Shown here: one piece after another, positions 7,916-15,970 of the stretch
Layout: each line of letters begins with the position of its first letter
Position numbering within the stretch: position 1 is the stretch's first letter
From: DATLBA01 sp035527275
Lineage (GTDB): Bacteria; Planctomycetota; Phycisphaerae; FEN-1346
Assembly (NCBI GenBank): GCA_035527275.1
Contig: DATLBA010000074.1
Location: 1-58,701, forward strand
Direction of reading: 5' to 3'
DNA length: 58,701 nucleotides
Notes under the pieces: model-generated
Seen by the model: only the letters and a program-made list of their open reading frames with translations
The model's database searches: none
Told to the model about the DNA's origin: nothing
Position numbers and translations under genes: made by a program

Positions 7916-8980
7916 TCAAGGCTTAAAGGTTTTCAAGGGCAGCGTGACGGGCTTGCCGGTTCTCGCAGACTTGTAAATGGCGCAGATGACTTCCACCGCC
8001 CTTTTGGCCTCGCGGCCGGAGACACAGGGCTCTCTTCCTTCCCGTGCGGCTCGCGCGACGTCGTCGATGTTGCGCGAGAAGATGTTGCTTGCCAGGGCCG
8101 CCGGGTCGCTCGCAGCGCCCGCGGCCGCGCCGGTCCCTTCCGCGGCCGGCTCGCGGGTCCCCTCGCCCTCCGGTTTCTCCTCGTCGCGCAGGCGCCACAG
8201 GTCGATTCGATCGTCCGTCAGGTGCGCTGTGCCGTCGGTGCCCATGATCTCGTGCCGCACGCCCAACCCGGGATACGCCGCCGTCGTCCCCTGGATGGTC
8301 CCGAGGGCGCCGTTTTCAAACTCGCACACAGCGACCGCCGTGTCCTCGACCTCGATGTGCTCGTGGGCCAGAAGCGCCGTCTTTGCCGTAATGCGCTTAA
8401 TCGGCCCGACGAGCCACATGAGCAGGTCAACGGCGTGGATCGATTGGTTCATCATCGCCCCGCCGCCGTCCAGTTTCCACGTCCCGCGCCAGTCGCCGGA
8501 ATCGTAGTACCCCTGGGTCCGCCACCACGGCGTCGAGCAGGTCAGGAGCGTCAGCCGCCCCAGCCGCCCCGCGTCGATGGCCGCCTTGGTCTTGCGACAG
8601 TCGTCCGGGAACCGATGCTGGAAGATTCCGCCGTAGATTTTTCCCGCCTTGTCAAACGCCCGGATCATCTGGTCGCAGCGCTGCGGCGTCACGTCCATCG
8701 GCTTCTCGCAGATACAATGCTTCCCGGCCCTGGCCGCCGCAATCGCGATGTCCGCGTGCATCCCGCTCGGTGTGCAGACGTCGATAAAGTCGATCCGCTT
8801 GTCCTTCAGGACCTTCCGGACATTCGTGTGCCAGGGGACGCCGTATTCCTTGCCGAGTTTTTCGGCCCGCTCGGGGATGATGTCCACCACCGCCGCCAAC
8901 TCAATCTCCTTGCAGTCTTGGTAGGCCTTGGCGTGAACCGGCCCGATGGCGCCGCACCCTACAACCGCCGACTTAAACAT
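7916..8980 (-). CDS. Gfo/Idh/MocA family oxidoreductase
   Basis: This is an NAD(P)-dependent sugar or inositol dehydrogenase-like protein of 354 residues. The N-terminal Rossmann fold has the VVGCGAIGPVHAKAY motif, and the diagnostic CEKPMD sequence (EKP motif with the lysine used in catalysis) lies near residue 95. The C-terminal alpha/beta domain contains DxxxH-like SIHAVDLLMWLVGP. An inserted Ala/Glu/Gly-rich loop (EKPEGEGTREPAAEGTGAAAG region) near residue 275 is low complexity. AAGGGA precedes the ATG. It lies 13 bp after tyrS and 38 bp before der, but shares no obvious pathway with them. The substrate is unknown. Confidence 0.9.
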   Translation of the reverse strand: MFKSAVVGCGAIGPVHAKAYQDCKEIELAAVVDIIPERAEKLGKEYGVPWHTNVRKVLKDKRIDFIDVCTPSGMHADIAIAAARAGKHCICEKPMDVTPQRCDQMIRAFDKAGKIYGGIFQHRFPDDCRKTKAAIDAGRLGRLTLLTCSTPWWRTQGYYDSGDWRGTWKLDGGGAMMNQSIHAVDLLMWLVGPIKRITAKTALLAHEHIEVEDTAVAVCEFENGALGTIQGTTAAYPGLGVRHEIMGTDGTAHLTDDRIDLWRLRDEEKPEGEGTREPAAEGTGAAAGAASDPAALASNIFSRNIDDVARAAREGREPCVSGREAKRAVEVICAIYKSARTGKPVTLPLKTFKP

Positions 8981-8993
8981 CTGGTTCCCTTTC

Positions 8994-10235
8994 TTATCCG
9001 TGACCGCTTTGGTTCGCTTTCAAGCGCGCCCACCGCCGCTTCCCGACTTGTAAGATGCTCCCGTTTGCGACCGTTACGTGTGCCTTCGGATCGGTGATGA
9101 CCTCGTCGTTGAGCTTCACGGCGCCCTGCTTAATCAGGCGCATTGCCTCGCTGTTGCTCGACGCGAACCCCGATGCCACAATCAGGGTCGCCAGGCCCAC
9201 CGGGCTTTCCGTCCGGACCTCCGGCATCTCGCTCGGTTTCTCTTTCTTGCTGAAGACGCGGCGGAACTCTTCCGCCGCCGCCTGGGCCGCCGCCTCGTCA
9301 TAGGCGCCCCCCACAATCGCCGCGGCCAGCGCCTCCTTCGCTTCGCGTGGGTGCATCGTCTTGAGGTTCCGGCGAATCTGGGACTCCGGCGTCTCCGTCA
9401 GCAGCGTCCAATAGTTCTCCATCAACTCGTCCGGGATGCTCATCAGTTTCCCGAACATCTCGTCCGGTGCGTCGGTGACGGCGACGACGTTTCCTTTGCT
9501 TTTGGACATCTTCTCGCGCCCGTCGAGGCCCACCAGAAGCGGCATCGTCAGCACCACCTGGGCCTCAAGCCCCGCGTTGCGCATCAGGTCCCGCCCCGCC
9601 AGGCAGTTGAACGTCTGGTCCGTCCCGCCGAGTTCGACGTCCGCCTCAATCGCCACCGAATCGTACGCCTGCATCAGCGGATACAGGAACTCGTGCACGC
9701 CGATCGGGTCGCCCGCCTTGTACCGGCCCTCGAACGAGTCGCGCTCGAGCATCCGGGCCACGGTCATCCTGGCCGCCAGGCGCAGAACGTCCGCCAGCGC
9801 AAGTTTCTCCAGCCACTCGCTGTTGCGCCGGATCTCCAGTTTCTCGGGCGCCGCATCGAGCACCTTGCCGGCCTGCTCGAAGTAGGTTTGAGCGTTCTCG
9901 CGGATCTCGTCGTCCGAGAGGAGCGGCCGCGTGTGATCTTCGCCCGTCGGGTCGCCGATCCGGGCCGTGTAATCGCCGATAATCAGGACCCCCTTGTGCC
10001 CGAGGTCCTGGAACTGGCGCATCTTCCGCATGACGACCGTGTGGCCGAGGTGAATGTCCGGCGCCGTCGGGTCCATGCCGAGTTTCACCCGAAGCGGTCG
10101 CCCTGCGGCAATCGCGCGGGCAAGTTTCCCCAGGAGTTCGTCCTCGGTGTAAATCCGGACCGCGCCCCTCCGGAGCGTTTCCAGTTGCCGCTCTGCTTCC
10201 GCCTTGACCTTTCTGGGGATGTTCTTCTCGGCCAT
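8994..10235 (-). CDS. tyrS: tyrosyl-tRNA synthetase
   Basis: TyrS charges tRNA-Tyr. The 413-residue class I enzyme has the HIGH-type motif HLGHT in a PTAPDIHLGHTVVMRKMRQF context, the KMSKS loop as KMSKSKGN, and a C-terminal S4 RNA-binding domain (AMRLIKQGAVKLNDEVI). The sequence order (MDPTAPDIHLGH, then YPLMQAYDSVAIEADVELGGTDQ) matches the bacterial TyrRS group with longer S4 linkage (TyrZ-like). GGAGAGA lies 5 nt before the ATG, and a strong promoter lies at 10277-10304, so this is probably the first gene of the tyrS-dehydrogenase-der transcript. Confidence 0.97.
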   Translation of the reverse strand: MAEKNIPRKVKAEAERQLETLRRGAVRIYTEDELLGKLARAIAAGRPLRVKLGMDPTAPDIHLGHTVVMRKMRQFQDLGHKGVLIIGDYTARIGDPTGEDHTRPLLSDDEIRENAQTYFEQAGKVLDAAPEKLEIRRNSEWLEKLALADVLRLAARMTVARMLERDSFEGRYKAGDPIGVHEFLYPLMQAYDSVAIEADVELGGTDQTFNCLAGRDLMRNAGLEAQVVLTMPLLVGLDGREKMSKSKGNVVAVTDAPDEMFGKLMSIPDELMENYWTLLTETPESQIRRNLKTMHPREAKEALAAAIVGGAYDEAAAQAAAEEFRRVFSKKEKPSEMPEVRTESPVGLATLIVASGFASSNSEAMRLIKQGAVKLNDEVITDPKAHVTVANGSILQVGKRRWARLKANQSGHG

Positions 10236-10276
10236 CGCCGTCTCTCCGGGCTTCTCCCAGCGCCCCGAATTGCCCC

Positions 10277-10304
10277 ACTATAGACCCGCACTTGCCCGAT
10301 TCAA
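10277..10304 (-). promoter_or_regulatory. tyrS promoter
   Basis: On the minus strand: TTGAAT (10299-10304), a 16-bp spacer and TATAGT (10277-10282). The start would fall near 10270, giving a leader of about 35 nt, too short for a T-box. Confidence 0.75.
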
Positions 10305-10359
10305 GCCTTTTCGCCAGCGCAGGGCGGGTTTCCAGCCTGGAGCGGCAAATAGGCCGGCC

Positions 10360-11664
10360 TCAATGAGGGTGCTCGTAAACGATTTGCCCGGCGACCAGCG
10401 TCCGCACGACCCGGCCGCGCACTCGCCAGCCGGCGAACGGGCAATTGCGTGCGCGAGAGGCGAACTTCTCCGGGTCAATGGTCCACTCGGCCTCCGGGTC
10501 GATGACGGTCACATCCGCGGGGGCGCCGGCGGCAAGCGTTCCAGCGTTCAGCCCCAGCACGCGCGCGGGATTGCACGTCAGCCGCGCTACAAGCCCCGGC
10601 CAGTCCATGCGGCCCGCCTCGACCAGTGCCCGGACGTAAACGGGCAGGGCGGATTCCAGGCCGATCATGCCGAACGGGGCCTCCGCCAGACCGCGCGCCT
10701 TCGCCTCGGCGGTGTGCGGGGCGTGGTCGGTGGCCAGGCAATCGATGGTCCCGTCGCGGACGCCTTCGACGACCGCGTCCACGTCCTCGGCGCTTCGAAG
10801 CGGCGGATTGACCTTGAAAACCGCGTCGCGGGTGCGGAGCGACTCGTCGGTCAGGGTCAGGTGGTGCGGCGTCGCTTCGGCGGTGACGGGACAACCGCCC
10901 GCCTGGGCGTGGCGGATCCACGCGACCGCGCCCGCCGTCGAAACGTGGGCGATGTGGACGCGGCAGCGCGTGAGCAGCGCTGCGCGGCAGGCGCGCTCGA
11001 CGGCCGTTACCTCCGCCTCCGCCGGAATGCCCGGCAGACCCAGGACCATCGTCATCGGCCCGTCGTGTATGACGCCGCCCGCCGCCAGATCCGCGTCCTC
11101 GCAGTGGCAGACGACGGGCGCGCCCGCGCGGCACGCCTGCCGCAGCACGCTCTCGAACACGTCCGGGTCGGCGACGTCGGCGCCGTCGTCGCTGAAGGCG
11201 CAGGCGCCGGCGGCGCGCATCGCCTCGAAGTCGGCCGGCTCGGCGCCCGCGCGCCCGCGCGTCATCGAGCCGACGACGAGGACGTGCGCCAGGCCCGCTT
11301 CGCGCCCGCGCTCAAGGTAGAAGCGGACGGCCTCGGCCGAATCGATCGGCGGCGTCGTGTTCGGCATGGCGCAGATCGTGGTGAACCCGCCGGCGACGGC
11401 GGCCGCTGCGCCCGAGGCGATGGTTTCGGAAAGGTCGTCAAGGTCGGCGCCGGGCGTCGGAGGCTCGCGCAGGTGGACGTGAAGGTCGATGAAGCCCGGC
11501 GACACGATGCGGTCGCGGCAGTCGAGGGTCCGGTCCGCGGGGCCGCCTTTGCCGGCGGGACCGACCTTTGCGATGCGGCCATTTTCGATGAGGAGGTCGC
11601 CGATTTCGTCGCGCCCGGATGCGGGGTCGATGATGCGGCCAACGGCCAGGAGGAGGCGGGTCAT
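10360..11664 (-). CDS. pyrC: dihydroorotase
   Basis: This enzyme carries out the third step of pyrimidine synthesis, cyclising carbamoyl-aspartate to dihydroorotate. The 434-residue protein is a class I amidohydrolase. It has GFIDLHVHLREP near residue 55 (metal-binding HxH), CHCEDADL, VHIAHVSTAGAV (His ligand) and the LATDHAPHT motif with the catalytic Asp. The start at 11664 overlaps the pyrB stop (ATGA), so translation is coupled to aspartate transcarbamoylase. This pyrB-pyrC overlap is common in bacteria where an (in)active dihydroorotase associates with PyrB; here all the metal ligands look present, so the enzyme should be active. Confidence 0.95.
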   Translation of the reverse strand: MTRLLLAVGRIIDPASGRDEIGDLLIENGRIAKVGPAGKGGPADRTLDCRDRIVSPGFIDLHVHLREPPTPGADLDDLSETIASGAAAAVAGGFTTICAMPNTTPPIDSAEAVRFYLERGREAGLAHVLVVGSMTRGRAGAEPADFEAMRAAGACAFSDDGADVADPDVFESVLRQACRAGAPVVCHCEDADLAAGGVIHDGPMTMVLGLPGIPAEAEVTAVERACRAALLTRCRVHIAHVSTAGAVAWIRHAQAGGCPVTAEATPHHLTLTDESLRTRDAVFKVNPPLRSAEDVDAVVEGVRDGTIDCLATDHAPHTAEAKARGLAEAPFGMIGLESALPVYVRALVEAGRMDWPGLVARLTCNPARVLGLNAGTLAAGAPADVTVIDPEAEWTIDPEKFASRARNCPFAGWRVRGRVVRTLVAGQIVYEHPH

Positions 11665-12659
11665 GATTTGCGGCCCCGTTTCGCGCGGCCGCTGGGTTGG
11701 CGGCCGGCCTTGCACTCGCGCTCCAGGGCGCCGATGCAGAGGCTCAGGGCCGCCATGCGCACCGCCACGCCGCAGGTCACCTGGTAAAGGATGACGCTTT
11801 GCGGCCCGTCGGCCACCTCGTCCGTCAGTTCCAGGCCGCGGTTAATCGGGCCGGGATGGAGGACAATCGCGCCTTCCTTCGCCCGTGCGAGGCGCTTCGC
11901 CGTCAACTGGTAGCCGCGCTTGTAATCCTCGAGGTTGAAGGCCACCCCTTCGTGCCGCTCGAACTGAACGCGGAGCATCATGACGGCGTCGCATTCGGGC
12001 AGCACGCTGTCGAAATCGGTGCTCGTTTCGACCGGCGCGGTGATATCGTCGAGGCCCTCGAGGAACGCCGGCGGCCCGACGAGAATAGCGCGGCTGCCGA
12101 GTTTCGTCAGGCCGTAGAGGTTGGACCTTGCGACGCGGCTGTGGCGGATGTCGCCGACAATGGCGATTGTCAGGTTATCCAGTCGGCCGAGTTTATGGCG
12201 CAGCGCGAGCATGTCCAAGAGCGCTTGGGTGGGATGCTCGTGGGCGTCGTCGCCGGCGTTGAGCACCGCGCACCGGATGGCCTCGGCGACGCGGTGCGGC
12301 GCCCCGCGCTCAGGGTGGCGGATGACGATGGCGTCGAGGCCCATCGCCTCGATGTTGCGGGCCGTGTCGATGAACGTTTCGTGCTTCGAGAGGCTGCTCG
12401 TCGCGGCATGGAACTGCAAGACGTGCGCGCCCAGGCGCTCGGCCGCGAGGGTGAAACTCGTGCGCGTGCGGGTCGAATCCTCGCAGAAGAGGTTCAGAAC
12501 CGTGCGGCCTTTGAGCGTCCGGGGAGCGGACTTTCGGCCGGTGGCGCAGGGGAAGAAGTCGTCTGCCGCGTCGAGAAGGGTGGTGATTTCCTCGGCCGCA
12601 AGGTCCTCAAGGCCGAGCAGATCTTTCCGCGTCCAGTTGGCCGGCGTTTTTTTCGCCAT
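11661..12659 (-). CDS. pyrB: aspartate carbamoyltransferase catalytic subunit
   Basis: PyrB joins aspartate and carbamoyl phosphate. The 332-residue protein shows the carbamoyl-phosphate loop STRTRTSF, the HPTQALLDM motif and HPGPINRGLE near the C-terminus. The ATG at 12659 (MAKKTPANW) has AGGAAGG 5 nt upstream; an ATG six codons earlier has no ribosome site. The last 20 residues are Arg/Lys/Gly-rich beyond the usual family end. No pyrI is present. A strong promoter lies at 12697-12725. I see no pyrR-binding or UTP-attenuation structure in the short leader. Confidence 0.96.
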   Translation of the reverse strand: MAKKTPANWTRKDLLGLEDLAAEEITTLLDAADDFFPCATGRKSAPRTLKGRTVLNLFCEDSTRTRTSFTLAAERLGAHVLQFHAATSSLSKHETFIDTARNIEAMGLDAIVIRHPERGAPHRVAEAIRCAVLNAGDDAHEHPTQALLDMLALRHKLGRLDNLTIAIVGDIRHSRVARSNLYGLTKLGSRAILVGPPAFLEGLDDITAPVETSTDFDSVLPECDAVMMLRVQFERHEGVAFNLEDYKRGYQLTAKRLARAKEGAIVLHPGPINRGLELTDEVADGPQSVILYQVTCGVAVRMAALSLCIGALERECKAGRQPSGRAKRGRKS

Positions 12660-12696
12660 GCGGGCCTTCCTGTGCATCAGGCTGCATCAGCGGCCG

Positions 12697-12725
12697 ACTA
12701 TAGGGCGCGAACGAACCTCGTTCAA
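12697..12725 (-). promoter_or_regulatory. pyrBC promoter
   Basis: On the minus strand: TTGAAC (12720-12725), a 17-bp spacer and TATAGT (12697-12702). The predicted start is near 12690, about 30 nt before the pyrB ATG. Confidence 0.75.
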
Positions 12726-12754
12726 CGGAAAAGCCGCTTGTGCGGCGCGAGCCG

Positions 12755-12792
12755 CCGGGTGTCACCCCGACCGAAGCGGAGGGGTCTCGCCG
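12755..12792. repeat. GTCACCCCGA-type intergenic repeat, single arm
   Basis: The sequence around TGTCACCCCGACCGAAG and GGGGTCTCGCCG is, in reverse complement, nearly the right half of the palindrome at 31095-31191 (AGACCCCTC, CTTCGGTCG, GGGGTGACAC). It lies in the 0.7-kb gap between the pyrB promoter and the glycosyltransferase. Confidence 0.6.
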
Positions 12793-12883
12793 TGGGCGTC
12801 GGCGGATTTCAGAGAAACGACTTCCCCATACGGGCCCGGTCCATACGGATCCGAGGGAAACAAGGATGGGAACAAGGGCGGGG

Positions 12884-12931
12884 TTGGTGTGCCCTTGACG
12901 CGGGCGGTTAGGGGTGGCCGCGGAATTGCCC
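12884..12931. repeat. dispersed repeat with TGCCCTTGACGCGGGCGGTT core
   Basis: The core TGCCCTTGACGCGGGCGGTT is identical to the sequence at 58569-58588, and the flanks (GGGTG, GGCC, GGAAT) also align with small gaps. No gene overlaps either copy. The TTGACG within it resembles a -35, but no good -10 follows. Confidence 0.65.
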
Positions 12932-13079
12932 AGGGCTGCGCTCCGCTTTCAAGATTTTCCTGCACGGGGCGGGGAACTTGGGGGCGGCGTGGTCCGTACG
13001 GACCGCGCGGGACCTCAATCCCGAAGAAGCATCGGCAGGGCGGAGGCGAGGCCGCGAGGGATTCGTAAAGCGACGCGCA

Positions 13080-13226
13080 TCAAGCGCGGCGAAAGGTGCC
13101 GCCCACGCCGCCGCTCTGGCGTTCGACGCGAATCATGACCTCGTCCACGCCGGGAATCTCCGACGCCACGGCCGTCAGTTCGAACGCCTGCGCGGCGCCG
13201 GCCAACTCCTCTTCGCCTTCGCCCAA
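13080..13226 (-). CDS. possible 48-residue protein or gene remnant
   Basis: A minus-strand frame from a TTG at 13226 to TGA at 13080-13082 would encode a 48-residue acidic peptide containing ELTAVASEIPGVDEVMIRVE and ending GGTFRRA. Third codon positions are almost all G or C, as in real genes here, and the peptide looks like the end of a folded domain rather than random sequence. No stronger start exists because a TAA lies just upstream. It may be the tail of a decayed gene. I do not recognise a family. Confidence 0.3.
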   Translation of the reverse strand: MGEGEEELAGAAQAFELTAVASEIPGVDEVMIRVERQSGGVGGTFRRA

Positions 13227-13269
13227 CCCCCATCCCGACCATTATGGGGAAACTCCTGGACTAATCCGG

Positions 13270-13299
13270 TTGACAGGTCACCGGATCGGACAATAGAAT
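13270..13299 (+). promoter_or_regulatory. promoter of the GT/GH57 pair
   Basis: TTGACA (13270-13275), an 18-bp spacer and TAGAAT (13294-13299), about 115 bp before the glycosyltransferase ATG. Confidence 0.6.
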
Positions 13300-13414
13300 A
13301 GGGGTGCTCGGGGGGTCGGCTTTGCATCGGGGACCCCGGCTTTGGTAAGAGGGGTATGCGCATCGGGATGGGTGTTGCCTGCGGCGGAACGCCTCAGGAT
13401 GCGGAGGCGCAGCG

Positions 13415-14767
13415 ATGCGAGTGCTGATGCTGGGATGGGAGTTCCCGCCCTTCATAAGCGGCGGCCTTGGCACGGCCTGTTACGGTCTGACGAAGGCCCT
13501 AAGCGACCTCGGCACAGAGGTCCTGTTCGTTCTTCCGCGCGGCGCCACAAGCCAGCACGTGGATCGCGTGCGCGTCCTTTCGGCCCGCGAGCAGCACGGG
13601 GGCCGAAGCCGCACGTATTGGACTGTCGAAGGCCTTGAGCACGTCCGCCTGATTCCCGTCGAGAGCGGTCTGTCGCCCTACTTGACCGAAGAGCAGTATA
13701 GGACGGAGCGCAAGGCCGAAGCGCGGCAGGTCGGCGGGACGATTGTGGAGCGTGAAGGGGAAACGACGGCGGCGCGTGAAGGGGAAACGACGGCGGCGCG
13801 GCTGACGAGCCTCGGCATTACGTCGGCCCCCGGCGTCTATGAGGGCGACTTGTTCTCCGAGGTCCAGCGGTATGGCCGCATCGTCGCCGAACTGGCCCGC
13901 CGGAGCGACTTCGACGTCATCCACGCCCACGATTGGATGACGTATCCGGGGGCACTGGCGGCGGCGGCGCTGACCGGCAAGCCGATGGTTGTCCACGTCC
14001 ATTCGACGGAGTTCGACCGCAGCGGGACGAACATCAACCAGCAGGTATATGACATCGAGCGCGCGGGCCTCCACGGAGCCGACTACGTGATCTGCGTCAG
14101 CCGCCTGACCCACGGTCTGGTCACGGCGCGCTACGGTGTGCCGGCCGCCAAGTGCGGCGTCGTTTACAACGCGATCACGGTGAACGGCAGCCCGATCCCG
14201 CACCGCATGGAGCGTATCGAAAAGGACGACCGGATCGTTCTGTTCGTGGGCCGGATCACGATGCAGAAGGGGCCGGAGTATTTTCTGGCGGCGGCCAAGA
14301 AGGTCCTCGAAGTGATGGACAACGTGAAGTTCGTCATGGCCGGTTCCGGGGATATGATTAAGCGGATGATCGAACTTGCGGCCGCGCTGGGGATCGGTCA
14401 CCGCGTCACGTTCACCGGTTTTTTGCGCGGCGAGGACCTGGACCGCGTTTTTCAGATGGCGGACCTTTACGTGATGCCGTCGGTCAGCGAGCCGTTCGGC
14501 CTGGCGCCGCTGGAGGCCCTTTCGCACGACGTGCCGGTCCTGATCAGCAAACAGAGTGGCGTGAGCGAGGTCCTGACGCACGCGTTGAAGGTGGATTTCT
14601 GGGACATTAACGAGATGGCGAACAAAATCGTCGCGGTGCTTCGCCACCCGCCGCTGCACAAGACCCTCCGGGAACATGGGGCGTTCGAGGTGCGGAAGTT
14701 TTCCTGGACCGACGCCGCCCGGGCGTGTCTGGAGGTGTACACTCAAGTCATTGGAGCGGGTCGGTAG
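13415..14767 (+). CDS. glycogen-synthase-like glycosyltransferase (GT4/GT5 type)
   Basis: This is a GT-B fold glycosyltransferase of 450 residues, likely an alpha-glucan synthase using ADP- or UDP-glucose. The N-terminus MLGWEFPPFISGGLGTACYG is the nucleotide-sugar/acceptor loop typical of starch and glycogen synthases. HAHDWMTYPGALAA follows. The C-terminal donor half has FVGRITMQKGPEYFLAAAKKV and the E-x7-E motif EPFGLAPLE near residues 358-366. An in-frame duplication of 24 bp at 13751-13798 gives two copies of REGETTAA in a linker. GGAGG precedes the ATG. The stop directly abuts the GH57 start, so the two are co-translated. Confidence 0.85.
   Translation: MRVLMLGWEFPPFISGGLGTACYGLTKALSDLGTEVLFVLPRGATSQHVDRVRVLSAREQHGGRSRTYWTVEGLEHVRLIPVESGLSPYLTEEQYRTERKAEARQVGGTIVEREGETTAAREGETTAARLTSLGITSAPGVYEGDLFSEVQRYGRIVAELARRSDFDVIHAHDWMTYPGALAAAALTGKPMVVHVHSTEFDRSGTNINQQVYDIERAGLHGADYVICVSRLTHGLVTARYGVPAAKCGVVYNAITVNGSPIPHRMERIEKDDRIVLFVGRITMQKGPEYFLAAAKKVLEVMDNVKFVMAGSGDMIKRMIELAAALGIGHRVTFTGFLRGEDLDRVFQMADLYVMPSVSEPFGLAPLEALSHDVPVLISKQSGVSEVLTHALKVDFWDINEMANKIVAVLRHPPLHKTLREHGAFEVRKFSWTDAARACLEVYTQVIGAGR
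13751..13798 (+). repeat. perfect 24-bp tandem duplication inside the glycosyltransferase
   Basis: Two identical 24-bp units (13751-13774 and 13775-13798) each encode REGETTAA in frame. They lie in the variable region between the N-terminal acceptor domain strands, so they lengthen a surface loop without breaking the gene. Confidence 0.95.
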
Positions 14768-15943
14768 ATGGCGAGCGTCTGCTTCTATTTTCAGGTTCAC
14801 CAGCCCTTCCGGCTGCGCCGGTACAGCGTTTTTGATTCCGACGCGAACTACTTCGACGATTACAAGAACGCGCAAGTTTGCCGCAAGGTCGCCGGCAAGT
14901 GTTATCTGCCCGCCAACCGCGTCCTGCTGGATCTGATTCGTAAGTATGACGGCGATTTCAGCGTTTCGTTTTCCATCACCGGGACGGCCTTCGAACAGTT
15001 CGAGCGGTGGTCGCCGGAGACGATCGATTCGTTCCAGGCGCTGGTGGACACGGGCCAGGTCGAACTATTGGCCGAGACGTACTACCACAGCCTTGCCTTT
15101 CTATACAGCCGCGAAGAGTTCCGGGAACAGGTGGCGGCCCATTCGGCCAAGATGTACGAGACGTTCGGCATCCGCCCCACCGTCTTCCGGAACACCGAAC
15201 TGATTTACAACAACGACCTGGGCCACTTCATCCAGGGGATGGGATACCAAGGGGTGCTCGCCGAAGGGGCCGACCACATCCTCGGACACCGTTCGCCGAA
15301 TTTCGTTTATCGCCCGCTCGGCGCCGACCGCATCAGCCTGCTCCTGAAGAACTACCGTCTTTCGGACGACATTGCCTTTCGGTTCTCCGACCGGGGCTGG
15401 AGCGAGTGGCCTCTGACAGCCGAGAAGTTCGCCCGCTGGATTAACGAGGTCAACGGCAACGGGTTCCTGGCGAATCTGTTCATGGATTACGAGACGTTCG
15501 GCGAGCATCAATGGTCCGAGTCGGGCATCTTCGATTTTCTCTATCACCTGCCCGAGCACGTTCTGAAACATCCAGACAACAACTTCATGACCCTTTCGCG
15601 GGCCATCCAGACCTACCCTCCCGTCGGCGAACTCGACATCCCCCACATGATTTCATGGGCCGACGTCGAGCGGGACCTTTCGGCCTGGCTCGGCAACGCG
15701 ATGCAGTCGAACGCCCTTCACGAACTCTATCGCCTGGAGGAACCCATCAAGGAGAAGGGCGACCCGGCGCTGCTGCACGATTGGCGGCTGCTTCAGACCA
15801 GCGACCATTTCTATTACATGTGCACGAAGTGGTTCGCCGACGGCGACGTGCACAAGTACTTCAACCCCTACGAATCGCCATATGACTCGTATATCAACTT
15901 TATGAACATCCTGGACAACGTGCGCACCCGCCTGCGGCGATAG
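14768..15943 (+). CDS. glycoside hydrolase family 57 protein (alpha-amylase/branching type)
   Basis: GH57 enzymes act on alpha-1,4-glucans (amylase, glucanotransferase or branching enzyme). The 391-residue product starts ASVCFYFQVHQPFRLRRY (conserved region 1, HQP). It has ETYYHSLAFLYS (region 2), VFRNTELIYNN (region 3 with the putative nucleophile Glu) and FMDYETFGEHQW (region 4 with the Asp acid/base). The length suits the short amylase-like subgroup rather than the longer branching enzymes. Its ATG follows the glycosyltransferase stop with no gap, so synthesis and trimming of the same glucan is the natural inference. No signal peptide is seen, so it is cytoplasmic. Confidence 0.9.
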   Translation: MASVCFYFQVHQPFRLRRYSVFDSDANYFDDYKNAQVCRKVAGKCYLPANRVLLDLIRKYDGDFSVSFSITGTAFEQFERWSPETIDSFQALVDTGQVELLAETYYHSLAFLYSREEFREQVAAHSAKMYETFGIRPTVFRNTELIYNNDLGHFIQGMGYQGVLAEGADHILGHRSPNFVYRPLGADRISLLLKNYRLSDDIAFRFSDRGWSEWPLTAEKFARWINEVNGNGFLANLFMDYETFGEHQWSESGIFDFLYHLPEHVLKHPDNNFMTLSRAIQTYPPVGELDIPHMISWADVERDLSAWLGNAMQSNALHELYRLEEPIKEKGDPALLHDWRLLQTSDHFYYMCTKWFADGDVHKYFNPYESPYDSYINFMNILDNVRTRLRR

Positions 15944-15970
15944 GCGCGGTCGCCGGAAACACGGTCGCCT

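Noticed and set aside
7865..10283. Long plus-strand frames over der, the dehydrogenase and tyrS
   Set aside because: Shadow frames; the minus strand encodes well-known families with clear ribosome sites and motifs.
13499..14875. 458-codon minus-strand frame
   Set aside because: Antisense to the glycosyltransferase, which shows family motifs; no function or ribosome site on the other strand.
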